Source: an uncultured Marinoscillum sp.
GTDB lineage: Bacteria; Bacteroidota; Bacteroidia; Cytophagales; Cyclobacteriaceae
Assembly (NCBI GenBank): GCA_902605755.1
Contig: CACLDR010000018.1
Span: forward strand, 1 to 37,412
Length of the DNA: 37,412 nt
Reading direction: 5' to 3'
Shown: one piece after another, positions 1 through 8,243 of the stretch
How positions within the stretch are numbered: position 1 is the first letter of the stretch
How the letters are laid out: each line of letters begins with the position of its first letter
The notes under the pieces: generated by a model
The model's database searches: none
What the model was told of the DNA's origin: nothing
Seen by the model: only the letters and a program-made list of their open reading frames with translations
Made by a program: the position numbers and the translations under genes

Positions 1-198
1 TCTGAAGTAATTGAAATACTAGAAGCAGCCAAAGCACTATCAGGAAACGGGCAACCTATAATGATCCTAATGAAAACGCAAATGGGAAAAGGTGTGGACT
101 TCATGGAGGGCTCACATAAATGGCATGGCATTCCTCCAGATGATGTACAACTCGAAACGGCATTAAATCAGCTCGAAGAAACACTAGGAGACTATTAA
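1..198 (+). CDS. Transketolase, N-terminal subunit (3' end only)
   Basis: The frame is open from the first base and ends at TAA 196-198, showing the last 65 residues of a longer protein. The visible part contains MGKGVDFMEG followed by HKWHG, which fits the end of the thiamine-diphosphate-binding half of split transketolases. This half binds TPP and pairs with the C-terminal subunit encoded next, moving two-carbon units between sugar phosphates in the non-oxidative pentose phosphate pathway. The downstream gene starts one base after the stop, so the two subunits are almost certainly co-transcribed and translated in coupling. The gene is cut by the window edge, not broken. Confidence 0.88.
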   Translation, partial: SEVIEILEAAKALSGNGQPIMILMKTQMGKGVDFMEGSHKWHGIPPDDVQLETALNQLEETLGDY

Positions 199-199
199 T

Positions 200-1150
200 A
201 TGAAATATCAGTTTACTGAAAAAAAAGATACTAGATCTGGATTTGGTGATGGACTCACTGAAATTGGAAGAAGTAATCCAGAAGTGGTAGCACTTTGTGC
301 AGACCTTGTTGGCTCTCTTAAAATGGGAAATTTCATAAAGGAAAATCCATCAAGGTTTTTCCAAATGGGTATTTCTGAGGCCAATATGATGGGCACGGCT
401 GCAGGTTTGGCAACAGCAGGAAAAATACCATTTACCGGTACATTTGCTAACTTCTCTACTGGCCGGGTTTATGACCAACTACGTCAATCGATTGCATATT
501 CAGAAAAGAATGTCAAAGTATGTGCTTCACACGCTGGACTTACTCTGGGTGAAGATGGTGCTACACATCAAATTTTGGAAGATGTGGGAATGATCAAAAT
601 GTTGCCAAATTTTACGATTGTGGTACCCTGTGATTATAATCAAACTAAAGCTGCAACTATAGCAATCGCTGATCACGAAGGACCAGTTTACTTAAGGTTC
701 GGACGACCCAGTTGGCCTATTTTCACTAATTCGGATGAGAAATTTGAAATAGGTAAAGCGCAAAAAATGATATCAGGGACAGATGTTACGATTATGGCTT
801 ATGGTCATATGGTATGGAAATCTATCGAAGCTGAGGCCATCTTGCAAGCTGAGGGTATTTCTGTTGAAGTGATCAACATGCATACCATTAAACCATTAGA
901 TGAACGTGCTATTTTAAATGCGGTAAAGAAAACTGGCTGTATAGTTACTGCAGAAGAACATAACATTAATGGTGGATTAGGTGAATCTGTAGCGCGATTA
1001 TTAGGCCAGAATGAACCTTGCCCTCAAGAATTTGTCGCAGTGAATGATTCTTTTGGTGAAAGTGGTACTCCAGACCAATTATTAGAGAAATATGGTTTAA
1101 GTACAGATAACATTGTTTTGGCAGCGAAAAGAGCTATTTCAAGAAAGTAA
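200..1150 (+). CDS. Transketolase, C-terminal subunit
   Basis: A 316-residue protein starting at ATG 200, directly after the N-terminal subunit. It carries the pyrimidine-binding domain (about residues 10-175; MGISEANMMGTAAGLA and SHAGLTLGEDGATHQ are typical) and the transketolase C-terminal domain (about 190-310; TIKPLD and EEHNINGGLGE). The length matches the C-terminal half of two-gene transketolases. The enzyme is cytosolic and links glycolytic intermediates to pentoses and erythrose-4-phosphate. A DXS-like or dehydrogenase E1-beta-like role is less likely, because the partner subunit upstream is a transketolase half. No separate promoter is visible. Confidence 0.92.
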   Translation: MKYQFTEKKDTRSGFGDGLTEIGRSNPEVVALCADLVGSLKMGNFIKENPSRFFQMGISEANMMGTAAGLATAGKIPFTGTFANFSTGRVYDQLRQSIAYSEKNVKVCASHAGLTLGEDGATHQILEDVGMIKMLPNFTIVVPCDYNQTKAATIAIADHEGPVYLRFGRPSWPIFTNSDEKFEIGKAQKMISGTDVTIMAYGHMVWKSIEAEAILQAEGISVEVINMHTIKPLDERAILNAVKKTGCIVTAEEHNINGGLGESVARLLGQNEPCPQEFVAVNDSFGESGTPDQLLEKYGLSTDNIVLAAKRAISRK

Positions 1151-1185
1151 TTATTTATTCAAATGAGATCATAACTAAAGCAATT

Positions 1186-2388
1186 TTGTCAAAATCATTA
1201 ACCCAACGTCAATTTTTACAATTGATTGCGCAAACTTCAGATACACCCTTAATGGTTGATGTTGCACATGCTAAAAATTGCCATATTTTTGATACAAAGG
1301 GTAAAAAATATTTTGATCTTATTGCCGGAATAGGTGTTAGTAGTATAGGTCATCGTCATCCAAATGTGATAAAAGCTATCAAAGATCAAATAAATAAAAA
1401 CCTTCATGTCATGGTTTTTGGCGAATTTGTTCAAACTCCTCAAGTACGATTAGCAGAGGCTCTATCCAAAACATTGCCTAATCAATTAGAATGTACTTAT
1501 TTTGTAAATTCTGGAAGCGAAGCTACTGAAGGAGCACTGAAATTAGCAAAAAGATATACAAATCGCTTCAATATTATTTCATGTATAGATGGATATCATG
1601 GATCCAGTCATGGTGCGTTATCAGTTAGCGGCAACGAATCTCTTAAACAAAACTTCAGACCCCTTCTGCCAAATATTCAACATATACCATTTGGTGATGA
1701 AAACGCACTTAATTTGATAAATATGGAAACAGCCGCTGTTATCATAGAAACAGTGCAAGGCGAAGCAGGTGTTAGAACAGCCAAAAAAAAATACTTTCAA
1801 AAATTACGTGAGAAATGCAAAGCAAAAGGAGCACTACTTATATTAGATGAGATTCAGTGCGGATTTGGTAGAACCGGTAAACTTTGGGCATTTGAGCATT
1901 ATAACATTCAGCCTGATATCCTTTTGGCTGCTAAAGGGATGGGAGGAGGAATGCCTATTGGCTGTTTTATAAGCTCTAAAGAAATTATGCATTCTTTAAG
2001 AGAAAATCCAGTTCTTGGCCATATTACTACTTTTGGTGGCCATCCTGTCAGCACTGCTGCCTCATTGGCCACGCTCGAAACTCTTCTTGAAGAAAATTTA
2101 ATCGATCAAGTTGAAAAAAAGGCCTTGCTATTTAAATGTTTGTTGAAGCATCCCAGTATCATAGAAATTCGTAACAAAGGACTACTCATGGGAGTAGAAT
2201 TCGAATCTTATGAATTCCTTAAAAAAATCATCGATAGATCCTTAGAGGTTGGGATTATTACCGACTGGTTTTTATTTTGTAATAACAGCATGAGGATTGC
2301 TCCACCTCTAACTATTTCAGAAATTGAGATTAGGGAAGTTTGCCATAAATTGTTAGAATCAATTGAATGGGCATCGAAAAAAAATTAA
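1186..2388 (+). CDS. Class III PLP-dependent aminotransferase
   Basis: A 400-residue fold-type I aminotransferase of the acetylornithine/ornithine/4-aminobutyrate family. The start is TTG 1186; no upstream ATG is in frame, and the LTQRQFLQLIAQTS opening looks like part of the protein, so the first ATG (1252) would truncate it. Visible motifs are NSGSEATEGALKLAKRY (cofactor phosphate loop), LLILDEIQCGFGRTGK (Asp contacting the PLP ring) and LAAKGMGGGMPIG, where the Lys should form the Schiff base. The substrate cannot be fixed from sequence. The gene lies 35 bases after transketolase on the same strand and converges with glutamine synthetase. Confidence 0.85.
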   Translation: MSKSLTQRQFLQLIAQTSDTPLMVDVAHAKNCHIFDTKGKKYFDLIAGIGVSSIGHRHPNVIKAIKDQINKNLHVMVFGEFVQTPQVRLAEALSKTLPNQLECTYFVNSGSEATEGALKLAKRYTNRFNIISCIDGYHGSSHGALSVSGNESLKQNFRPLLPNIQHIPFGDENALNLINMETAAVIIETVQGEAGVRTAKKKYFQKLREKCKAKGALLILDEIQCGFGRTGKLWAFEHYNIQPDILLAAKGMGGGMPIGCFISSKEIMHSLRENPVLGHITTFGGHPVSTAASLATLETLLEENLIDQVEKKALLFKCLLKHPSIIEIRNKGLLMGVEFESYEFLKKIIDRSLEVGIITDWFLFCNNSMRIAPPLTISEIEIREVCHKLLESIEWASKKN

Positions 2389-2404
2389 TTAATCAGATTT
2401 TTTT

Positions 2405-2437
2405 ATAAAAAAAGGAATGGGATCAACACATTCCTTA
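2405..2437 (-). terminator. Intrinsic terminator of the glutamine synthetase gene
   Basis: Inverted repeat AAGGAATG (2412-2419) / CATTCCTT (2429-2436) with a 9-base loop. Read on the minus strand, the stem runs straight into a T-rich stretch (complement of the A run around 2407-2413). It sits 24 bases beyond the minus-strand stop at 2460, in the gap between two convergent genes. Confidence 0.7.
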
Positions 2438-2459
2438 TCTTCGGTAGACTTTATCAAAA

Positions 2460-3467
2460 TTACGTGCCTGCGGATTTAACTGTCTTAATAATCACTGCAG
2501 CAATTTTATAGGGATCACCGTTGGAAGCAGGTCTTCTGTCTTCTAGCCAACCCTTCCAATTTTTCTCAACGGTCATTAAAGGAATTCTTATCGAGGCACC
2601 TCTATCTGATACACCGTAGCTAAAATCTGTAATAGCTGCCGTTTCGTGATCTCCCGTCAATCTTTTATCGTTATCTGCTCCGTATACTGCAATATGATCT
2701 GCAACAGTTGGCCTGAATGCCTCACATATTTTATCATAAGTGCCCTTATCTCCACAAGTTCTCAAAACATTATTTGAAAAATTAGCATGCATCCCAGAAC
2801 CATTCCAATCTGTTGCGCCCAAAGGTTTTGGATGCCAGTTGATGGCAAGTCCATATTCTTCCCCTAACCGCTCAAGCAAATACCTTGCTATCCACATCTC
2901 GTCACCAGCTTGTTTTGCACCTTTAGCAAAAGTTTGATATTCCCACTGACCAGCGGCAACCTCGGCATTAATACCTTCAATATTGATACCCGTATCTATG
3001 CATAAATCAATATGTTTTTCCACCATTTCTCTACCAAAGGCGTTCGATCCACCAACTGAACAATAAAACTGTCCCTGGGGAGTTTGGTCTTTTGGAAATC
3101 CTAAAGGTAATTTTGATTCCGGATCCCATAGAAAGTATTCTTGCTCAAAACCAAACCAGAAATCATTATCATCATCATCTATTGTTGACCTTCCATTTGA
3201 AATATGAGGAGTACCATCAGCATTTAATACTTCAGTCATTACCAAAAATCCATTTTTTCTGGCTGGATCGGGATAGCAAGCAACTGGCTTGAGTAAACAA
3301 TCTGATGAATTTCCATCCGCCTGTTGCGTAGAGCTACCATCAAATGACCACATAGGGCAGTCTTCCAATTTACCACCGAAGTCAGCCTCAATTTTTGTTT
3401 TACTTCTTAAATTCGCTGTAGGCGTATAGCCATCTAGCCAGATATACTCTAGTTTTGATTTTGTCAT
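2460..3467 (-). CDS. Glutamine synthetase, eukaryotic-like type II (GSII)
   Basis: A 335-residue protein, far shorter than GSI (about 470) or GSIII (about 700) and close to the GSII size. It makes glutamine from glutamate, ammonium and ATP in the cytosol. Motifs in order: EYIWLDGY near the start, WSFDGSSTQQADG, FGFEQEYFLWDP (metal-binding Glu residues), GINAEVAAGQWEYQ, WNGSGMHANFSN (glutamate/ATP pocket), RGASIRIP and EDRRPASNGDPYK. The GSI adenylylation loop is absent, so covalent control of the GlnE type is not expected. It is the last gene of the amt, barrel protein, GSII group on this strand and has a good terminator. Start is ATG 3467. Confidence 0.93.
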   Translation of the reverse strand: MTKSKLEYIWLDGYTPTANLRSKTKIEADFGGKLEDCPMWSFDGSSTQQADGNSSDCLLKPVACYPDPARKNGFLVMTEVLNADGTPHISNGRSTIDDDDNDFWFGFEQEYFLWDPESKLPLGFPKDQTPQGQFYCSVGGSNAFGREMVEKHIDLCIDTGINIEGINAEVAAGQWEYQTFAKGAKQAGDEMWIARYLLERLGEEYGLAINWHPKPLGATDWNGSGMHANFSNNVLRTCGDKGTYDKICEAFRPTVADHIAVYGADNDKRLTGDHETAAITDFSYGVSDRGASIRIPLMTVEKNWKGWLEDRRPASNGDPYKIAAVIIKTVKSAGT

Positions 3468-3595
3468 AATTCAGTTAAATTTTAAGGTAATTTTTAATAT
3501 TTTTTTATTTTTTATTGAAATCAAGGCTCATTTCTTACCTTATACATCAGCAATTATAAAAAGTACTGATATAAAGGTAAAAAATAAACCTCAAT

Positions 3596-3651
3596 TTGAA
3601 AGAACTATGAATTATGTATTATGGTTGGTATGTTCATAGTGTTGCTTTCAA
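3596..3651. other. Two-tier inverted repeat between barrel-protein gene and glutamine synthetase
   Basis: Outer stem TTGAAAG (3596-3602) / CTTTCAA (3645-3651) encloses an inner stem CTATGAA (3605-3611) / TTCATAG (3633-3639), separated by a small asymmetric internal loop and capped by 21 bases. It begins 5 bases after the barrel-protein stop on the minus strand. There is no immediate T run, so it may be a 3'-end stabiliser, a processing site or a weak terminator ahead of glutamine synthetase. Confidence 0.5.
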
Positions 3652-3656
3652 TTAAT

Positions 3657-4694
3657 CTAAAAGGCATAAACTGCCGCAAGGACAAAAGAAGAAAGAGAAG
3701 ATCCAGCTGCTCCATCGCTATCAGTGTAGCCGTCAAAGGATAAGGCATCTAATCTAATTTCAGGAATGATAGTCAAACTACCACTTGTATAAGGTGCCGA
3801 AAGAGTAGTAGCAAATACACTTTCTTCTTCTATACTACCTAAAATACCTCCAAGACCATCACTAAAATACTCACCTCTAACTCCTAAAGCAAATGCATCT
3901 GATACCGACAGTTGAAGATAGCCAGCAGCACCATAAAAATCAGCAGAATTATCTCCTGATTGAGAAGTGGCATTAACACCTAAATAGAAAGATTCACTTA
4001 GATTCCAACCTGTTGTTAGATCTATTTGAAAGAATTTATCACTTGCTAATACATTTAAGTAGGCGCTGCCCGAACCAGCAGAATAACCCAACTGCAGACC
4101 AGTAACATATTCATTAACAGGGTTAAAGTCGGTTGCGTCAGTTGGGTTCATGTAAGCAATGGCAAGACTAAAGCTCTCACCAAGTGCGAAATCCGCCTTA
4201 ATTCCCGAATGAGAAAAAGGTCCATAAGAGAACATGTATGAGGTGGAATAATTAAAATTGGCAGTCGGCGAAATGACTTCATAACCTAAAAATGTATTGA
4301 AGTTACCTAAAGTAAGCTTAAAATTATCTGTTACATTAATGTAGGCATTTAATTGATTGACAATATTTAAGGCTGGATTTGATCCAAATACAGCTTCTGC
4401 ACCTCTTGGTCCAAATACCAAGTCAGCTACAAAACCCACTTTATCACCGTCATATGACATAATAACATTAGCCATACCAAGTGAAAAACCTGGTAAATTA
4501 GCAAATGACGTTACCGGTGCAAGGGTTCCTCCATCAATTGGATCATTAGTTCCTCCGCTTAAATTTGTCCTAAAATAAGTATCAATGGACCCTGAGACAG
4601 TAAAAGCTGGCTCATCTTGTGCTACCGCTAAGGATGAAACGACCATCATCATGGCAATAAGTAGGCTTTTTATATTTAATTTAAAATTGTTCAT
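3657..4694 (-). CDS. Outer-membrane beta-barrel (porin-like) protein
   Basis: A 345-residue protein with a Sec signal peptide (NIKSLLIAMMMVVSSLAVAQ, cleavage near residue 25). The mature part is built of alternating polar and aromatic/hydrophobic strands rich in Gly, Ser, Asn and Tyr. It ends FVLAAVYAF, a terminal aromatic residue as expected for insertion by the Bam machinery. No catalytic motif is seen. It lies between the ammonium channel gene and glutamine synthetase, all on one strand, so a role in passing ammonium or small nitrogen compounds across the outer membrane is a reasonable inference from context only. Start is ATG 4694, with a typical signal sequence right behind it. Confidence 0.75.
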   Translation of the reverse strand: MNNFKLNIKSLLIAMMMVVSSLAVAQDEPAFTVSGSIDTYFRTNLSGGTNDPIDGGTLAPVTSFANLPGFSLGMANVIMSYDGDKVGFVADLVFGPRGAEAVFGSNPALNIVNQLNAYINVTDNFKLTLGNFNTFLGYEVISPTANFNYSTSYMFSYGPFSHSGIKADFALGESFSLAIAYMNPTDATDFNPVNEYVTGLQLGYSAGSGSAYLNVLASDKFFQIDLTTGWNLSESFYLGVNATSQSGDNSADFYGAAGYLQLSVSDAFALGVRGEYFSDGLGGILGSIEEESVFATTLSAPYTSGSLTIIPEIRLDALSFDGYTDSDGAAGSSLSSFVLAAVYAF

Positions 4695-4746
4695 TTTTTT
4701 TTATTGTTTATAAGTGATTTATTTTTAATTAATTGAAAATGAATAG

Positions 4747-4791
4747 GTTTTCTCAAAGTGATTTTCGTGATCAATTTGAGAAAACTTTTTT
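4747..4791. terminator. Strong hairpin between amt and the barrel-protein gene
   Basis: Perfect 11-bp inverted repeat GTTTTCTCAAA (4747-4757) / TTTGAGAAAAC (4775-4785) with a 17-base loop, located just after the amt stop (4793). The uninterrupted T run (4786-4791) follows the stem on the plus strand; on the minus (amt) strand the flank is only moderately T-rich. It could attenuate transcription between amt and the barrel gene or stabilise the amt 3' end. Confidence 0.55.
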
Positions 4792-4792
4792 A

Positions 4793-6112
4793 TTATTCTA
4801 CTGTAATCGTATAACCTCTAATTCCATGCTCATGACTGTCAAGTCCCTCTTCTTCATGTTCTTTTGAAACTCTGATACCTGTCGTCATTTTTAGAATAGT
4901 GAATATGATAAAAGCTGCAGGAAAAGCGACTGCTCCTACGATTCCCACAGAAATCAACTGAGTTACAAATGAATGATCTGCGTTCGTTGAAAAAATTCCT
5001 ACCGCCAATGTTCCCCATATACCACAGGTTAAATGAACTGAAACAGCACCTACGACATCATCTAACTTAAGCTTATCTAGGCCTATTGCTGAGAATACAA
5101 CTAAAACACCCGCTACAAGTCCAACTATAATAGAAGCACCAGGGTTGATAACGTCCGCACCCGCCGTAATTCCTACGAGCCCTGCCAAAATACCATTTAG
5201 TACCATTCCCAAATCCATTCTGTTAAAAACAAAATAGCTAGTTACAAATCCGCCTACACCACCAGCACATGCAGCTAGGCACGTTGTTACTAAGACGAAA
5301 GATGTAAGCGCTGGGTCAGCTGAAAGAACAGAGCCACCATTAAATCCAAACCATCCCAACCAAAGTAGGAAGACACCAATTACAGCCAAAGGCACACTTG
5401 ATCCTGGTTTATCAACTACTTTACCGTCGACGTATTTTCCTAGTCTGGGACCCAGTACGATGATACCCGCTAAAGCTCCCCATCCACCTACAGAATGGAC
5501 GAGTGTTGAACCTGCAAAATCATAAAAACCCATCATATCAAGTGCTCCTCCACCCCATTTCCAGCTACCAATCAACGGGTAAACCATTCCAACGAAAACT
5601 ATAGTAAAAATTAGATAAGATGATAATTTTATTCTCTCAGCGACAGCCCCTGACACAATTGTGGCTGCAGTAGCGGCAAACATTCCTTGGAAAAGAAAAT
5701 CCGTCCAGTACGTATAACCAGCACTTGCATAACCTGCTGAGACATCTGCTTTTTCAGGAGAACCCCAGAACATAGACCAACCAGCAGAATCGAAAGCAAA
5801 CCATCCTGAACTTCCGTCAGCAAAACCCGGGTACATTAAGAAAAAACCAAGACCTGCATATGTTAACAGACCTATAATTGGAGTAAGTGTATTTTTGAAT
5901 AATATATTGACTGTATTCTTGGCTTGGCCGAACCCAGACTCAACACCTGCAAACCCCAAATGCATGATAAAAACCAAGGCAGTTGCCAGCATCATCCATA
6001 CATTGTTTGCAGTAAGCAAATCCCCCTCAGCGGCTGCTGCGGTAATTGCTTCTGCTCCTCCACCATCCTGGAGTGCATCAAAAAAAGTTAATATTGGTGA
6101 TTCATTTTTCAT
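4793..6112 (-). CDS. amt: Ammonium channel/transporter (Amt family)
   Basis: A 439-residue inner-membrane protein with about 11 predicted membrane segments. Amt hallmarks: FYDFAGSTLVHSVGGWGALAG contains the conserved Asp and the first pore His, and VGAVSVHLTCGIWGT supplies the second pore His. GFGQAKNTVNIL and the repeated Gly-rich helices also fit. It conducts ammonium/ammonia into the cytoplasm. A roughly 35-residue N-terminal tail rich in Ala/Glu precedes the first membrane helix and does not look like a cleavable signal. No PII (GlnK) gene is adjacent, although amt is often paired with one. Start is ATG 6112. It heads a same-strand group ending in glutamine synthetase. Confidence 0.95.
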   Translation of the reverse strand: MKNESPILTFFDALQDGGGAEAITAAAAEGDLLTANNVWMMLATALVFIMHLGFAGVESGFGQAKNTVNILFKNTLTPIIGLLTYAGLGFFLMYPGFADGSSGWFAFDSAGWSMFWGSPEKADVSAGYASAGYTYWTDFLFQGMFAATAATIVSGAVAERIKLSSYLIFTIVFVGMVYPLIGSWKWGGGALDMMGFYDFAGSTLVHSVGGWGALAGIIVLGPRLGKYVDGKVVDKPGSSVPLAVIGVFLLWLGWFGFNGGSVLSADPALTSFVLVTTCLAACAGGVGGFVTSYFVFNRMDLGMVLNGILAGLVGITAGADVINPGASIIVGLVAGVLVVFSAIGLDKLKLDDVVGAVSVHLTCGIWGTLAVGIFSTNADHSFVTQLISVGIVGAVAFPAAFIIFTILKMTTGIRVSKEHEEEGLDSHEHGIRGYTITVE

Positions 6113-6195
6113 TATTCGTTATGTTTATAATTTACAAAAATTAAAGACTTTAGGTTATTTCAAGAGTCAATTTTATGTTTTTTAAATATTAAATT

Positions 6196-6222
6196 AAAAA
6201 ACTAGGGTATTTTTTTACCCTA
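6196..6222 (-). promoter_or_regulatory. Terminator-like hairpin upstream of amt
   Basis: Perfect 7-bp repeat TAGGGTA (6203-6209) / TACCCTA (6216-6222) with a six-base T loop on the plus strand. Read on the amt strand, the stem is followed after one G by six T residues, the layout of an intrinsic terminator. It lies about 90 bases before the amt start, so it is either a leader attenuator or the terminator of transcription arriving from gcdH. Confidence 0.45.
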
Positions 6223-6556
6223 TCATAGTAAAATTTACACATATTGTAAAAAAATAGGTTTATTTTAAAAAATAAATATTAATTAAGGAGGAAACATCAA
6301 TAAAAAGCTAATTTTTTATAGTCAAAGTGTCAAAAAATTGCCTAATTCGAAGAATTTGGGTGTTAAAATATTTTCAATCTCAATTGGTAAGAGGATAAAA
6401 TATCCAAAATTACATTTGACATTATTAAAAAAAGTAGTTCAATCACATTGAAATGATATACTTATCAAGTCTGATATTTTCATGCAATTATCTTGAAAAA
6501 GACTTTTCCTTAATAATAAGAATAACCATCTTAACGATAAATTATGAGTGGCCGTC
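6223..6556. other. AT-rich intergenic DNA, no gene seen
   Basis: This stretch between the amt upstream hairpin and the possible gene remnant at 6557 is very AT-rich, with stops in all frames and no convincing ORF or tRNA-like fold. A minus-strand TAATTTTG (complement of 6405-6412) fits the Bacteroidota -7 pattern, but no TTG lies at the right distance upstream, so it is only a weak candidate for a distal amt promoter. Confidence 0.4.
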
Positions 6557-6989
6557 ATGAATCCAAAAAAAAATACTTATCTCAAATAACCAGCTTCTTA
6601 TATTCTGCCTTTGGTTATTTCACTTGTTTTGATTCATTTAACTCCAAAGGCAGCAGAAAATGATCCATTATACAATGCTCAATCACGTGAGATAATTGCT
6701 ATAAATCCTTACTTTTGGATTAATTATTCCCTTTTTGTAATTCCCACTAAGGTTGATTGAAAAATGTGTTAAAATAATCTTTCATTTCCAAAAACAAAAG
6801 ATTTAATAAATCAAAGAAATTAAACCCTATTCGCTTCGAAAATTACGATGACCAAAAATTTGAAATAATCAAAAAAGCTAAATTGGAATTTTCGTGGCAA
6901 GATTATTTAGAATAAAATTTGATCCACTTTGTTCTTCTATACTGAAAAAAAATCCAGGTGAGCCTCAAAGTAAACTGATTGAAAAAACT
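6557..6989 (+). pseudogene. Possible decayed gene of unknown identity
   Basis: Three coding-looking pieces follow each other in different frames. From ATG 6557 the frame reads MNPKKNTYLK, hits TAA at 6587, then continues open to 6757 with a hydrophobic segment (ILPLVISLVLIHL) followed by a polar stretch containing AINPYFWINYS. A second frame is open from 6778 to 6912 (includes NPIRFENYDDQKF and FSWQDYLE). A third, from 6894, reads RIKFDPLCSSILKKNPGEPQ and runs into the 3' end of gcdH. This looks like a small membrane-anchored protein broken by a stop and frameshifts. I do not recognise the family, and chance ORFs in AT-rich DNA remain possible. Confidence 0.33.
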
Positions 6990-8210
6990 TTAAGAAAATG
7001 CATTTATACCGGTGATATCAGCACCAAGAATAAGCAAATGAATATCATGGGTTCCTTCATATGTAACTACCGATTCTAAATTCATCATATGACGCATCAT
7101 TGGAAAATCACCTGTAATTCCCATTCCTCCATGAATTTGCCGCGACTCACGAGCTACATTCAATGCTGTTTCAACACTATTCCTTTTAGCCATTGATATT
7201 TGAGGTGTTGTGGCTTTGCCCTGATCCATCAACAAACCTAGTTTCCAATTAAGCAATTGAGCTTTGGTAATCTCAGTCAGCATCTCAGCCAATTTCTTCT
7301 GAATTAATTGGAATGCCCCTATCGGCTTCCCGAATTGGATACGCTCCAGTGAATATCGGCGAGCTGCATCGTAACAATCCATAGCTGCACCGATTGCTCC
7401 CCAGGCTATTCCATACCGCGCACTATCAAGACATTTCATGGGTGCACCCAAACCGTCTTTCCCTTTTAATAAATTTTCCTTAGGTACTTTGACATCACTA
7501 AAAACAAGCTCTCCAGTGCAAGAGGCTCTCAAAGACCATTTACCATGAGTCTCTGGCGTGGTAAACCCTTCCATTCCTCTCTCAACGATTAAACCATGAA
7601 TCCTACCCTTTTCATCCTTTGCCCAAACAACAGCAATATCTGAATATGGGGCATTGGAAATCCACATTTTTGCTCCATTTAACAAATAATGATCTCCCTT
7701 ATCTTCAAATCTTGTCTCCATTTCTGACGGATTTGATCCATGGTTAGCTTCTGTCAAACCAAAACACCCCAACATTTTTCCAGAGGCTAATTTGGGTAAA
7801 TACTTTTTTTTCTGTTCCTCAGAGCCGTAAGCATTAATAGGGTACATTACCAAAGAACCTTGAACTGATGCAGTAGACCGCATTCCCGAATCACCTCGTT
7901 CAATTTCTTGCATAATTAATCCGTAGGAAATGTAGTCTAGTCCACCTCCACCGTACCGCACCGGAACAGTAGGGCCAAATGCACCAATCTTTCCAAACTT
8001 TGATACAATCTCATTTGGAAAGTAGTTTTTCTGCGCCCAATCTTCAATGAAAGGCGTAATTTCCTTTTTGACAAAATCCCTAATTGAACTACGAATCATT
8101 ATATGTTCTTCAGTGAGCAGATCATCAAGTTGATAATAATCTGAAGACTCGAAGTGGTCTTGTTGATTATTTACGATTTGATGGTTCGAAGGAGATGAAA
8201 TTTTTGACAT
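6990..8210 (-). CDS. gcdH: Glutaryl-CoA dehydrogenase-type acyl-CoA dehydrogenase
   Basis: A 406-residue FAD flavoprotein, predicted to oxidise and decarboxylate glutaryl-CoA to crotonyl-CoA in lysine/tryptophan breakdown. It has the full acyl-CoA dehydrogenase order: helical N-domain, central barrel (GCFGLTEANHGSNPSEMETR) and C-terminal helices with RIQFGKPIGAFQLIQKKLA. Features specific to the glutaryl type are DSGMRSTASVQGSLVMYPI, whose Arg matches the substrate-carboxylate Arg of the human enzyme, and TYEGTHDIHLLILGADITGI, where Glu385 is the catalytic base. The gene stands alone: amt lies about 880 bases downstream and a divergent MORN gene upstream. Electrons would pass to an ETF not encoded here. 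Confidence 0.87.
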   Translation of the reverse strand: MSKISSPSNHQIVNNQQDHFESSDYYQLDDLLTEEHIMIRSSIRDFVKKEITPFIEDWAQKNYFPNEIVSKFGKIGAFGPTVPVRYGGGGLDYISYGLIMQEIERGDSGMRSTASVQGSLVMYPINAYGSEEQKKKYLPKLASGKMLGCFGLTEANHGSNPSEMETRFEDKGDHYLLNGAKMWISNAPYSDIAVVWAKDEKGRIHGLIVERGMEGFTTPETHGKWSLRASCTGELVFSDVKVPKENLLKGKDGLGAPMKCLDSARYGIAWGAIGAAMDCYDAARRYSLERIQFGKPIGAFQLIQKKLAEMLTEITKAQLLNWKLGLLMDQGKATTPQISMAKRNSVETALNVARESRQIHGGMGITGDFPMMRHMMNLESVVTYEGTHDIHLLILGADITGINAFS

Positions 8211-8243
8211 TTGATTAACTTTGATTCAATAAAAATTAAAATT

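Noticed and set aside
6894-7079. Independent 61-codon plus-strand gene overlapping the 3' end of gcdH
   Set aside because: Its second half is antisense to well-conserved gcdH codons; at most its first part belongs to the decayed gene.
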